Source: Sipunculus nudus
Taxonomy: Eukaryota; Annelida; Sipuncula; Golfingiida; Sipunculidae
Assembly (NCBI GenBank): GCA_026874595.1
Contig: CM049308.1
Span: 11,993,501-12,057,500, forward strand
Direction of reading: 5' to 3'
DNA length: 64,000 nt
Shown here: positions 1 through 12,400 of the stretch, one piece after another
Layout: each line of letters opens with the position of its first letter
Position numbering within the stretch: position 1 is the stretch's first letter
The notes under the pieces: model-generated
Seen by the model: the letters and a program-made list of their open reading frames with translations, nothing else
Told to the model about the DNA's origin: nothing
The model's database searches: none
Position numbers and translations under genes: made by a program

Positions 1-240
1 TTTAATTGTTTGACTTTTTCAGAATTTTCCCTATGTGACTGTGTGTCAGACACTGTCTTTGAATTCTCGCTAAACTGTTTGTCTTTTTCAGAATTTTTCC
101 TGTGTGACTGCGTTTCAGACACTGTCTTGGAATTCTTGTTTAATTGTTTGACTTTTTCAGAATTTTTCTTTTGTGGATGCGTGTCAGACACTATCTTGGA
201 ATTCCCATTTAATTGTTTGACTTTTTCAGAAATTTTCTTA
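1..240 (-). repeat. 69-bp coding tandem repeat in KNL2
   Basis: The block GACTTTTTCAGAA recurs at 12, 81 (as GTCTTTTTCAGAA), 150 and 219, an exact 69-bp period, so units are 23 codons and keep frame. The peptide unit is SEKVKQLN-NSKTVSDTQSHRKN with few changes. Its right end degenerates by about 240; its left end is outside the window. Confidence 0.93.
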
Positions 241-446
241 TGTGATAGCTCTGCCTGCTTTATATTTTTACTATTTTGTTTTGTTGAGGCATCTTGAGAT
301 TGGTGTTTACTCTTCTGGTTTTGTTTTGTTTTGTGCAGTTCTTGTTTTACAGACTGTGTGATATTTGTCTGTATCCGTTCTCTGCTGCCGTTCTTTGAGG
401 CTGGCTTGCTGCCACATCTTCTTCTGTCAACCCTGCGCTGAAGCCT
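1..446 (-). CDS. KNL2: KNL2 basic exon with 23-residue repeats, runs off left edge
   Basis: The exon opens at 446 after an AATGCAG acceptor in phase 0 and stays open to base 1 (148 codons and 2 nt). It starts with an Arg-rich stretch (RLQRRVDRRRCGS), then Lys/Gln-rich sequence, then repeats of the form SEKVKQLNxNSKTVSDTQS. Neither stop nor donor is in the window. No SANT domain has begun by base 1. Confidence 0.85.
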
Positions 447-3400
447 CTGCATTAAAACAATAGTCATTACTTTTTAAAATAATTTGGCTATTATCAAATG
501 TTTTTGATTATTATGCAGAGTTTTTTTTTAATATAAGAGCTAATTCTGACATCAATGAGAGCTGAAAATTCAATCATTCAACAAAATGTTTGAGAAGCCT
601 GGATTCAACACATATGCTTTATCTGAATGATACTATATATCTAAATCTTAACTTACAAGCAGAATTTCTACTTAAATACTACCATTTTTTTAGTCCCAAA
701 ACATTTCCCTACTTGTATGTACAACATCTGCCTCTTTTTTACAAACCAAATGGCTAGGAATTAGGGAATAACTCCTGTTAACTGAAACCTTCCTCAGGTG
801 TTGTTAATTACTTATCAAGGGCTGCCGCAGCCACCTAGTAAGCAATTTTCACATCTGTACCTTTGATCCCAGGGAAATGAACAATTTTAATGGAAAATGC
901 TTAAAAAAATTTCTGGTTACACTGACTGACAAAACTTTAAAAGTTTACCTAATGTGTATCAAATGTGAGGTTGCATAAAATACAGGGGGTTCAATAAACT
1001 GGAGTTTTCATGAAGACAGAACAGCCTGTTCTGATAAAGATGATTTTCTTTTCGGTCAAATATTTTCTCTTAGCTTTTTACAGCCATCATTCTCCATTCA
1101 AAACAAAATATACTGAATGGATCTAATCAAAGATTTGCAGTATCGGAGAATTAATAAGTCAAGGGGCCTTTCTTTTCTATTGAATGAGGATGAAGGTAAT
1201 ACTAGAAAAACAATACGTTATCATAAGATTTCTGGAATTTTGCTTTTAATTCTTTATGAGAATCTGAACCAGTCCACTTCTACTCTTAAATATTGATAAA
1301 GCATAAATACTAGAAAAAAATTGTCCATGGTGAATTTTTCACATTGACTAAAAACCAGCTTGCTATTCACAAGCCTATGAACTGGTTCCAGATGTTGCCA
1401 ATAGATGTCACCAATAGGTCTACCACTGTTATCCACTGAATATGGATGAAGGTTACAATATGAGGAGAACAATAGGTTATCATGAGCCTTCTGGATTTCA
1501 GCTTTTATGTGAACAGGATAGATATAATCCAGATATCATAAGCCATCACTGAGTCACAAGAGCAAATCTCTCAGGTTTTCTTTCACCATTTTAACTCTGA
1601 GGCACCAGTTGGGGTTCAAATTTTGAGTCTTCTTCTCCTAATTCAAATGTCTGAACCACTTAGCTACATTCTAAACCAATAAGCCTGCCATGCTTCAAAG
1701 GATAAATAAAAGGACACCCCTGTCTAGAGGTAATCCGGGAGGGTGAACTAAACTGGCGCCACCTACCTTGTCTTCAACAAAATTTGGAATCTGGTTAAAA
1801 TGCAGGTAGTTTGGACTCTCCATAAGAATTTGAACCAGTCCAGTACTTCTGTCCACTTCTACTCTCTGACCTGCCCAGTGGGCCAGCTGGGGCTTCACAA
1901 TCCGGCCACTTCGAGTGCAGGGCAAGGTGGTAATATCCAACTCTGACAAACAGGTAAACAGTCAATCAGTCACCAACAACAAACCAGTGTCAGTGATCCT
2001 ATTATATGCGACGCCGGAGATCCTTGATCTCCTGTGCTGGAAGTAAAGTGTCACTCTGTTTGCTCTCTATCGCAGGCAGGTGTGCCCCTATCACGAGAGT
2101 CACTGGGGGCAAAAACAATGATGGCTGACGATGCCCAAATGCTCTGCCTGCTGGGCAAGCCCAATTAGTTCAACTGTTTTATAACCCTAAGTCTGATCTC
2201 TTGTAGAAGTGAGAAATTCTCTCCATTGCTGAATGGTCTTAACACTAAATTTTGTTGCACAATGTAGTGACAATCAGTTTGCTGTAATAATACTGTTGGA
2301 CATATTTGTTTTTGCCCGCAAGTCTGCTGGTGCAGCAGCACTTCCGCACCTCCAGTACAGAAGATCAGGGATCTCTGGCATCACGTATTATTTCTACATT
2401 AATAGAGAAGCCTAAGTCCAATTCCAGTCAGTTAATAACAGTGCTTATTGAATTGAAAGTAACCAAGTCATAAGTGACTCATTATTATTACCCCTTATGG
2501 ATTCCAGCTTTACCCTGCACGGGGCTGAAAAAAGCATAAAGTCCTATAGGAAGGATATCAATTGGCTCTTCGTCAGTATGAGATGAAAGGGTCAACGGAC
2601 AGTCTGTAGAAATATTCACAAATACAGATCACCTGGAAATATTCATTTATTCCAGTGAAACCTTCACACTATAGCCTCGGGACATCAAGCATGGATGCTG
2701 GTCAAATTAACTACAAACCTTAAACCCCAACCCTTGGTGCATGCTGGAGACCTATTGGCCAATCATCAATGTAGAGGGATTTCCATACTTTACGGTAAGC
2801 CGTAAACACACCACCCAATCTATGCCATACTGGCGCTTACTTTCTGGCTGGGATCAACCACAGAATCATTGGCTCGTAATTCAACTGCCTACCAATAGAA
2901 ACAGCATTTATTTATATCTCTCATATTACTTTTTGCCAAGGTCATAGGATGAGCACTCACTTGAGAATTTCAAATCTTTAGAGAATCTACATGACTTTTT
3001 TAAATTCACATACATGTGTAAATCCACTATTATAGTTTCACGGTAACATGAAACAAAAGATCTGGGCAATGTAGCACAAGAATTCAATCATGTAATACTA
3101 GTCCTTGAGAAAGTTAACCAACAACAAGGTCACCTGCAGCCATCTCTAAAAAATTCCCTGACTTTATCTTGACTATTCCCTGACTTTCAGTTGGTTTTCA
3201 AGAATAAACGATCACTCAAATTTTGAAATTGGTCTTAAAAATGTCATTATTTCACAACCAAATCATTGCAAACTTAATTGAAACTAAGGGATCCAGGGGT
3301 CTCAATGCTCAGCTGTATTTGTCTATAAGGATATTTTGAAGAAATTTTCAGAATGACTGTCCTGTGACCTTCACCTTTGACCTCTGGACCCTGAAAATTA

Positions 3401-6400
3401 AAATGTTTCTTACTTAAATGGTGGGTCATTAATAGATCAAGTTTGAAGCCAATCTGTCTAGCCAATGCAAAATTTTCATCCATAAACTAATTTGTGAATG
3501 GATGGGTCCTGTGACCTTGCCCTTTGACTCTATGACCCCAAATCGAAAAGAATCTTCCCCTATCAGCAGGTGAGTAATGTCTTGAAGATGGAAGGTTTGT
3601 GATGAAAAGTTTGGCATGAAATGCATACACATTCCTTTTAAAGAAATGGGTCCTGTGACTTTGATCTTGACCACCAAACTGACAGGGTTCTAATTTTAGT
3701 TGTGAGCCATATATAAGTTAAGTTTGAAACCAATATGTCAAACTATACTTGAGTTATCATCTGGAAACTAACTTTTGAACAGATGGCCCCTGTGACCTTG
3801 ATCTTTGACCTTGTGACCCCAAATTCATTTATGCTCTCCCCATACTGGCAAGTCAGCTAAATGTGCAAGATGGAAAGTTTGGGATAAAAAGCTTGGCTGA
3901 AAATGAAGCCATGATCTTTTTAAATAAGTGAGTCTTGTATCCCTGACCTTTGAACTCATAACCAAAAAATCATACAGGTTCTGTCTTTAGTGGTGGACCA
4001 TTTGTAAGTCGTGTTTGAAATCCATATGTCAATCCAACCTGGAGTTATCATCTTGAAACAAATGTTTGTGGATAAAGGGATGGACAGGCAGACAGACAGA
4101 CAGACAGGGTGATTACTATAGGGCATCCACTTGTGATCATTAAACACACCAGGTTTTGGGACCCAAGATGGAATCACAGCGGAGAAACTGACATGATTGA
4201 TGTCATTTTATTGTAAAAAGAAAAAAAAAAGAAAAAATATTCGTAAAAATGAGAAAAAATACAGGTGGCACCACCACTTTTCAGGAACTGACACAACTAG
4301 TCATGGTCAATATTCAAGATATAAGGTTTGAATTGCCATGCTTGTCTGTATATATGAGTAAGTGAAGTAGACATATGATACCTTAATGTAGACTAGCTGG
4401 TGTTGTTACTCTTGACACAAGCTTTCGGGGTACAGCCCCCTTCTTCATGTGTAAATGAAGGTCAATATTCAAGGCAAGTTTCATGACAATCCATGCATCA
4501 ATTATCAAGTTATTGGAGGTTTTGTATCAAATTTTTTGTTATTCTGGGGGGTACTTACAAGCCCCATAGCTCGGAGGATATAGGTCACAGTGACTTAATT
4601 TCAGGTATCCAAGGAATTTTTTATAGACCTTCATAGTTTTTCAGTTACAGGCTTCTAGGTTCAGCGGTTGTGATATGTGCCCTGCTAACAGACAACCGGA
4701 TGGATGACAGACAAAGCACCATACCTATACCTCAGATGACTTACAGTCAGCTGAGCTAAAACATATGGAACACCAAAACCATACATCAGATCCAGCTTTT
4801 TTCATATATCACTGCAATTGGTCCATCATTAATTGTTGGTGTTTTTTATTGTGTATCCATATTCTGCATCATTAACCCTTGTTTTTTAATACAAAAATTA
4901 AAAGGAAACAAGATTAAATCTGTAAACTGACCACACATTTATATGAGATGCCAAATTCTTTCAATCTGATAACGAATTGTGATTGCCAAAGCCATTGAAA
5001 ACTCCCTGACTTTTCCCTGACTTACCAAAATATCAAAGAATTCCCTAACTTTTTATAAAATTCCTTGACTTTTCCCTGACCTTGAAAAAATTATTATTTC
5101 CCTGACCACTGGCAACCATGTTCAAACATTGGCAGTACTGATAAGGAAGTTGGACTGAATAAAATAATACCTGATGTGTCATTGTGTGGAGTAGAATAAG
5201 AAGTTGATGTTGGTTTCTTTTTTGACTTCTTGTTGGTCACTGGTTTCTGTGACTGGGACTTTTTCTGGTCTTTCTTGTTCAGCTTTTCTCTGAAATGTAA
5301 CAGAAAATATACAGCATGTCTGTTCTAACAGTGTACATGGTGAAATATGACTTGTGAAAACATGTTAAACTTAACAGTTTTTTTAAGATTTTTTTTGGGT
5401 GGAAATTACCGCCTCCATTTTTATGCTCTCTTATCTAATTCTTAATCTAAGTATGTACATCTGCAGAGTTCCATTTCAGTTTAGGACTACATGACAGGGT
5501 GCTTGCACTTGCTTCCTATCATATTATTTTTTGTATCCTGGTGTCACACAGGCCTGGTGTCTACCACACCTGTGGTTCCTGGGTGTGTAATCATCCCCAT
5601 AGCTCGGCAATACCTCGAGGAACCCCTCAAAGGCATACTTTGTGAGTGATATCCGGCTGAGGGGTGCTGCCTTCCCATTAAGCCTGCAGAGCGCTCACCT
5701 TGAGTGGGGACAGAAAATCTCAGCCATTTTAATGTTTACTTATTTTCTTCTTCTAGATGATCAGTTTCTTTCAAGAGTTACATTAATTTAAATATTAAAC
5801 CACTAATGAATCTTTAACTGTCAGATACTTATCTTTTCATTATGGATTAACACTTTTTAAGCAGAGCATTAGAATGCTGTGAAACTTGATATATTTACTA
5901 CCAAGGAACAGCTGTTAGTATGGTCAGCAATACTGGTCCTGAATTTTTATATTGCATAATGCACATAAAATTTGATGTGAAAAAGCAATATTTTTATAGC
6001 AGTCAATCAAACAACAGACCGACTTGATATCTGTGTGTAAAGCTGATAAGCAAACATATGGAAGTGCAGGTATGGAACCAGTTATGGTGTTATTTTGATA
6101 TAAGATTCACAAATAATAAACAGATAAATACAATTTTATTTAAATTCCCCTCTTTGATATGATGACCTTTCCATGATTACCTTACCACTGGTCTCCCACA
6201 GAAAATGAAGTTCATAAAAGTGACAGACACTTTAGCCTAGAAGTAATATATAAAAGGTTGGAGACCTGGATTTTATATTTTTGCTTGAAATACTTTTTAC
6301 ACTTACACATCTGCAGCATGTTTGAAATACTTCTCAATCAATTGTTTCCAGGATTCAGGAAAACCATATCGAAATGCTGAAATGATTTTCAAGGGCACAT

Positions 6401-9400
6401 CTGCAAAAAAAAAACAATAAAACAATATATATCTGATTGTATATACATTTACATAAATAATATTCATAACAACTATATACCTACATCATTAACATTTAAT
6501 CAGTCTGGGGCCATGAATTATTCTTTTATATGGGGAGAAGGTTACAGAATTGCCAATATCTAAGTTAAAAATATGAAAAGGGTCAGTTAATGTTTAAATA
6601 TGAAGAGCATATAACAAGATACAGCTATTTCAGTATTTGATATGCACATAAATCTTAACAATTTGACTATACTGTGGAAGTGGTTTTGGTAGGGTTTTAA
6701 TTTTTGCGCTTTTAGCAGGAGCTGGATTTGCGATAAATCAAGAACGCGAATTATTTCAATGCTTGGAAGATGGCAACATTCTTGCCTGACACACAGACAC
6801 ATGGAGCTGGTAATCCAGGACACTCCTTGCAGGTCGCGGCTACTTGAACCAGGGTTTTAGAGTAGTCATGTTGTCATAAGAGGTCATAGCAAATGATATC
6901 TCAGCTGAAATCCCTCTGATTTATAATGATTTGTATAAACAGTTTTGAAATAAGTATGGCATTTGAAGACCTTTCGAACCCCCCCCCCCCCCCATGACTT
7001 TGAAGTACGAAGGAGCTGAGAGCCAGCCTAAGCCGCGACTGTTGTCAGCTTGGTTTGTTGTTCACACATAGTGGGCTTCTAGTTAGTAATCACAGTTGTT
7101 GTTGAGCAATTCTACAACTTAGTCAAAGTCTTGAGTGCAGTACCATTGCATTATCAACGTGATTAGTCCTGATTAATTACGAGTTGTAAAAACATCCAGC
7201 CAAGGTTCTCAGTCACCTGTAGGATGTATGGGGTAACCCGGTGCTTGTCAGGTGTTAGGTAGTTTGCACTATTAACTGTCTTTTATATAATTGGTTAATA
7301 ATTTGATGCAAAATGAATCACTTTGTCACATTGATTTGCGCAAAAATTTGAACTGGGCTAATACTGTAAAATGAAAAAAGCACAAAAATTCAGAGGCGCC
7401 AAATAAACCACTTCCACAGAATCTAAATCAGCAAGTGGCAAATCCTGTTTCAATATTGGTAAATAATATAAAAAGTCTGATATTATTTACAACATATCAG
7501 TCTTTGACTTACAGGTAATACAGGATCTGTTACTATTTGTAGTATCAACACTTAGCCTTCTGATTCTGGGTATACACAAAACTGCTCCAAATATTATAAT
7601 TTATGAATTTATTTTGGGATAAAGAGAGGCATGTACATAAGACATTACAATATATATTCTATTTTTCATTTAAAATATCCTGAACATATAAATAATAATA
7701 GAATTTCACAGCACATCATTAACATTTTGCATCATAACCTGTGACTGCATGTGCCTTTTCATGGGTGTATTGTACAAATGATATTTCTGGTAAACTACTG
7801 GACTTACTTTGCTCCAATGCCCTTTCCTTATCAAGAATGCCCATCAGTCTGTATCTGTTACCACTGGCCGTCTCAACTGTCCTTCTGTCAAGGCGCTTCA
7901 CGATTGCGCTGCTGTGCCAGCCAGGACCATCAGTCTCATCACTAATGAGGAAAACAATTAAGGTAGCTTTGTAGTACAGTAATTATAAAGTGTCCGGAAT
8001 CAGTTGTAATTTCATGATTAATTGTTAGTAAAAATCAGTTGACACCTATCGATCGGAAATAATCGGTTATTTAGAAGTATGAACTTTTGGACCATATACA
8101 GACCAGTACTCCCTCTCAAGTGATATGTAGGCATAAATGCAGGCTATAAATGCTGTAATTCTACAGCCTACATGTCTATGTAGTAATTTAAGAATTAAAT
8201 TTTTTTCAGTAAACACACTTTTCTTCGTTTTGCTTGCATAATGTATATTAAAGCACACATATAAAAGCAAAGTAGTGAACATAGCCACTAGCGTCACCTT
8301 GTATCTGTATGAAAGAGTAATGCTCCTGTAACTTATGAAAGCAACAAAATCATATAATGTGTCAAACAATGTAGGCTATGATTGGCAGGTGATGAAGAAT
8401 TAGGTGAATATTGGAATATATTTGAAAGATTCAAGTCAAGTTCCTGTGGTGGAATTAAAACTGTTGGGGTAAGAGGCTAACTTTCCTGATTTGTCCAAGG
8501 ACAAACTCACTAAGTTTGTCGGCTCATGCAGGTTTTGCTAGTGTTGCTTTGGGAGAGAAAGAGAGAGAGAGAAAGATAGAGAAGAATATTGGATCAGTTA
8601 TCAAGGATTGTAATTTGCTCATACTAGACATCTGAATAATTGTCATGTATATATAGGGAGATAGTGAGTATGAAGCTGCAAATTATGTTTTTTTTTTTTT
8701 TTTGATGAGTTGATGAGTGGAAGGTATGACTTGGTTGCTGCAGTTAGCACAGCTGGCGATTACTGTCTTAGCACCTGATAGCCAGCAACCTTGGCATGCG
8801 TCACTGACCATGCCTGAGTTCCATCGAGACACATGGGTACATGTGTTCCTCAGCAGTCAGATGTTAAATTGTGCATTAAAATTACAGCAACAAGTGCACC
8901 GCAAATGTGCATAATGCACTCATCGTGTACTTGTATCTGGTGACTTCTGACATCATTAAATCTACATGAATTTTGATGAGAAGGTAATTCAGGTGAGGAA
9001 CTCTATTGGTAAATTTGTATAATGATCCAAGGTGCCTCCAAAGTGTAGTGACCTCTGACCTCAGACGATATGCATGGATTTTGCTTGGAAAAAAAACTTA
9101 GGCGAGAAATTTTATTGATTAACATTTCTGATGAGTTTTATCAAAGTCCTTTATATTCTTCATAAGTTATCAGGGCGACACCACAAAGTAGCCTGTAGAC
9201 CTGTGACCTTACTAAATATGCGTGGATTTTGCTGATAATCAAACTTGGGCGAGATCATCTGTTGGTAAGTTATTATGGTGAGATACTTGAAAATCCATCA
9301 AAGTCCCAGTAAGTTTTTGTGGCAGCACTAAAAGTTAAAAGATGGAGGGACAGACAGCACAACTGATCGATGGCATACCTTGGGTATACCATAATACTCC

Positions 9401-12400
9401 CATTATATGACAGGTGTATAAAAAGTAAGATTAAAGCCAGGGTTGGGGTCAAATATGTAATTCTATTTGTATTTAAATAGAGTCAAAATATGTACTTGTA
9501 TTTATATTTGTATTTGTGTTGTGCACAATGATAATATTTGTAATTGATCTCAATATTTGATGTATTTGATAAAATACTGTACAAACACATATGTATAAAT
9601 ACATATTCATATCTGCCATAAATTTAAAAATTTAACTACTAACTGACTTCTGATAAACCCAAAAGTCAGCATCTAGTCAAGTGTTTAACTTCTCCCTCTG
9701 ATCTCTAAATATACACTTGTAGTACATGAGTAGACATTATGAATATTTATGGTGCTGATGATTAATAAATATTCTGTATAACCTACATTTACGTATTTGT
9801 ATTTGCATTTGATGTTCTGTATTTGTATTTGTATTTATCTTCACTCACTTGTATTTGTATCTGGAGGAGACCAGCTACATTATTTATATTTGTATTTGAC
9901 ACACTGTATTTTACCCCAATCCTGATTAAAGCACATTTGGTTTATCTTACTATACTTAATAATGACAACAGGTTGTCATTCACAATAAACCTTTGTTAAG
10001 GTCCATATTTTAGTGGGATTACACCCATCCTGTTTTTCGCCATTTCTCAACATTTGATCTGGTTAAATGCATGAGATTTCAATCAATATTTCTCAGTAAC
10101 CACAAATCAAATACCCTTCTAATTTCATACCCACAAAGTCAAAAGTATTTTTTTTTCCAAATTGTTATTTTGAAATAAATTTACAGCTTTTTTCCTCATT
10201 AAAGTTAAATCTGACATGAGCAAAATTTTTTTAATTGCATTATAAACATGAAAAATATGTGATAGGTCAACAATAAAAGAATTGCCTGGAGATATTTTCA
10301 TCTGCTACAAAGTTTGCTGAATAACTTGTTTTGTACAAAAACATTACGTTTTATTTGACTGTTAAAAAATGAAACTCATTGATTAGATATGAAAACAAAT
10401 TATATTTCTTTAGTTAGATAATTTTATAAGGTTTAAAATAATATATACTTTATGGGGTTCTGCATGAAAATAGGACAACTTATTGGCATTTTATTGATTT
10501 CTATCTTAAGACTCAATCAAAAATCTCTTCATAGTTTTATGGCTCAAATATTCAATGTGTTCATTTGTGTTTCATGGCAATGAGTGAATGGATTTTCATG
10601 TTACAATAAGTACACATTACACTGGTAATATTTAAATACAACATACCTCCTCCAGCCATCTACACAGATTTTCCCTGCAGCTGGATCTCCCAGAGGTCCT
10701 ATAATCCAGTTAACCAAGGTGGTCTCTGTTTTTGGAAGTGTCTGCTATAGAAACATCACACACATTAAAACTGAGCATGGCAAGAAAAAATCAGTTTATC
10801 AAAGCTGGTACATTGGCAATAATGGATAAACAAGGGACCCATGGGTCATGTCGCCTAGCTGCATTTGGGAAAATTTTAGCGTATGCAAAATATACTTATT
10901 TCTTTTTTTTAAAAGCTAAGAGGAAATGGCCCTGCTAACTGGTGATAATCAAATATTAAATATACGTCTGCTGAACGAATAATGTGCACTTTTTGGACTA
11001 TATAAGATGAAGGAGCCTCTCATGATCAAACATTTCTATAAGTTTCATTATTTAAGCTATATGAGTTTAATATGTGTATAAAATACCATGGAAATGTATG
11101 AACCCCTGTCAATTATAGAACAAGGAAGAAAGTGGATTGGCTGACGTATAATAATACATATTTAATTAAAAAAAAATAAAATGCTGTAAGATTTTCCTAT
11201 TTCAAATGAGCATGAACTAAATCTGATAAGAATATATTGACCGTGTAATATATAAAAAATTGGGGCCTGAAACCATTTAATAATGCAATAGGGAAATATA
11301 TAATGTGATGTGCTGAAGAGTTATTTGAAAGGAAACACTAAGTATAAAATACCGGTACACATTTAACTTAATAACTGAAATAAAATGCTGTAAACAATTT
11401 TCCATTTATACATGAGCAAGAACTAAATCTGAAAAGAATATATTGTATTGTGTAATACATGAAAATTGGGGCCTGAAACATTTAATAATACAATAAGGAA
11501 AAAAACTAGAATATCAGCAGAAGCTGACAAAAGCCCTCAGCCAAAAGAACAGTGTTTAGAGGTGGTAACAGTAACAAGTACTAAATATGTGTTCTCACAT
11601 GGATGTATATCTGTACATGTCTCAGTTATAAATTTAAAATGGAGAGGTATGTACCATGAGTCATAACAATCCACCAAATGCTTCCTGAAAAATAAGCTTC
11701 TAAGTTTTATTCTATTATAAGCTCTGTGACCTTGAAAAGTAGGTCAAGGTCACCCATCTTCGAACTTGACCGAAATTTTGTCGAAATACATCTTCACCAA
11801 AGAAATAAAATTCCTACAGTGAATCCTTTTAGAGATAACCCGCTCACAAGGCCACAGTTGAAAAATCCAAGAAAAATTCATTAAAAATCAGAAATTGTAG
11901 GTGGCGCCCCTAAACTTGTGCAGCAGTTACAGACCATCAGTCCCTATGATCATAGTAAGTATTGTGAAAATCCACCCAATGATTCCTGAGAAATATGCTT
12001 CTAAATGTTTTTTCTATAATCAGCTGTAAAACGTAGAAAAATAGGTCAAAGTCACCCATCTTCGAACTTGACCGAGATTTTGTCAATATACATCTTCACC
12101 AAAAAAATAAAATTCCCACGGTGAATCCTTTTTGAGATATCCCGCTCACAAGGCCACAGTTGAAAAATCTGATAAAAATTCATTAAAAATCAGAAATTGT
12201 AGGTGGCGCCACCAAACTTGTGTAGCAGGTACAGACCATCAGTCCCAATAATCATAGTAAGTTTTGTGAAAATCCACCAAATGTTTCCTGAGTAATAAGC
12301 ATATAAGGGTTTTTCTATAATCAGCTCTAAAATGTAGAAAAATAGGTCAAGGTCACCTATCTTCGAACTTGACCGAGATTTTGTCAATATACATCTTTAC

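Larger units (their letters stand above)
1943..5170 (-). other. KNL2 intron 7
   Basis: 3.2 kb. The 2.0-3.2 kb part shows no recognisable feature. The rest is repeat-derived (3260-4140 and 4250-4758). Nothing coding was found. Confidence 0.6.
7942..10646 (-). other. KNL2 intron 4
   Basis: 2.7 kb. It carries a GA-rich run near 8553-8582, a T run at 8689-8703, a family H element (8888-9418) and a hAT-like MITE (9438-9924). The rest (9933-10646) is AT-rich with nothing recognised. Confidence 0.6.

Noticed and set aside
10-297. Plus-strand frame of 95 codons with Phe/Cys-rich repeats
   Set aside because: It is the antisense of the KNL2 coding repeat, which fits the exon chain on minus.
5510-5735. 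tRNA-derived SINE
   Set aside because: Similarity to 15480-15700 shows a repeat, but no convincing A and B boxes or tail were seen, so only a dispersed repeat is claimed.
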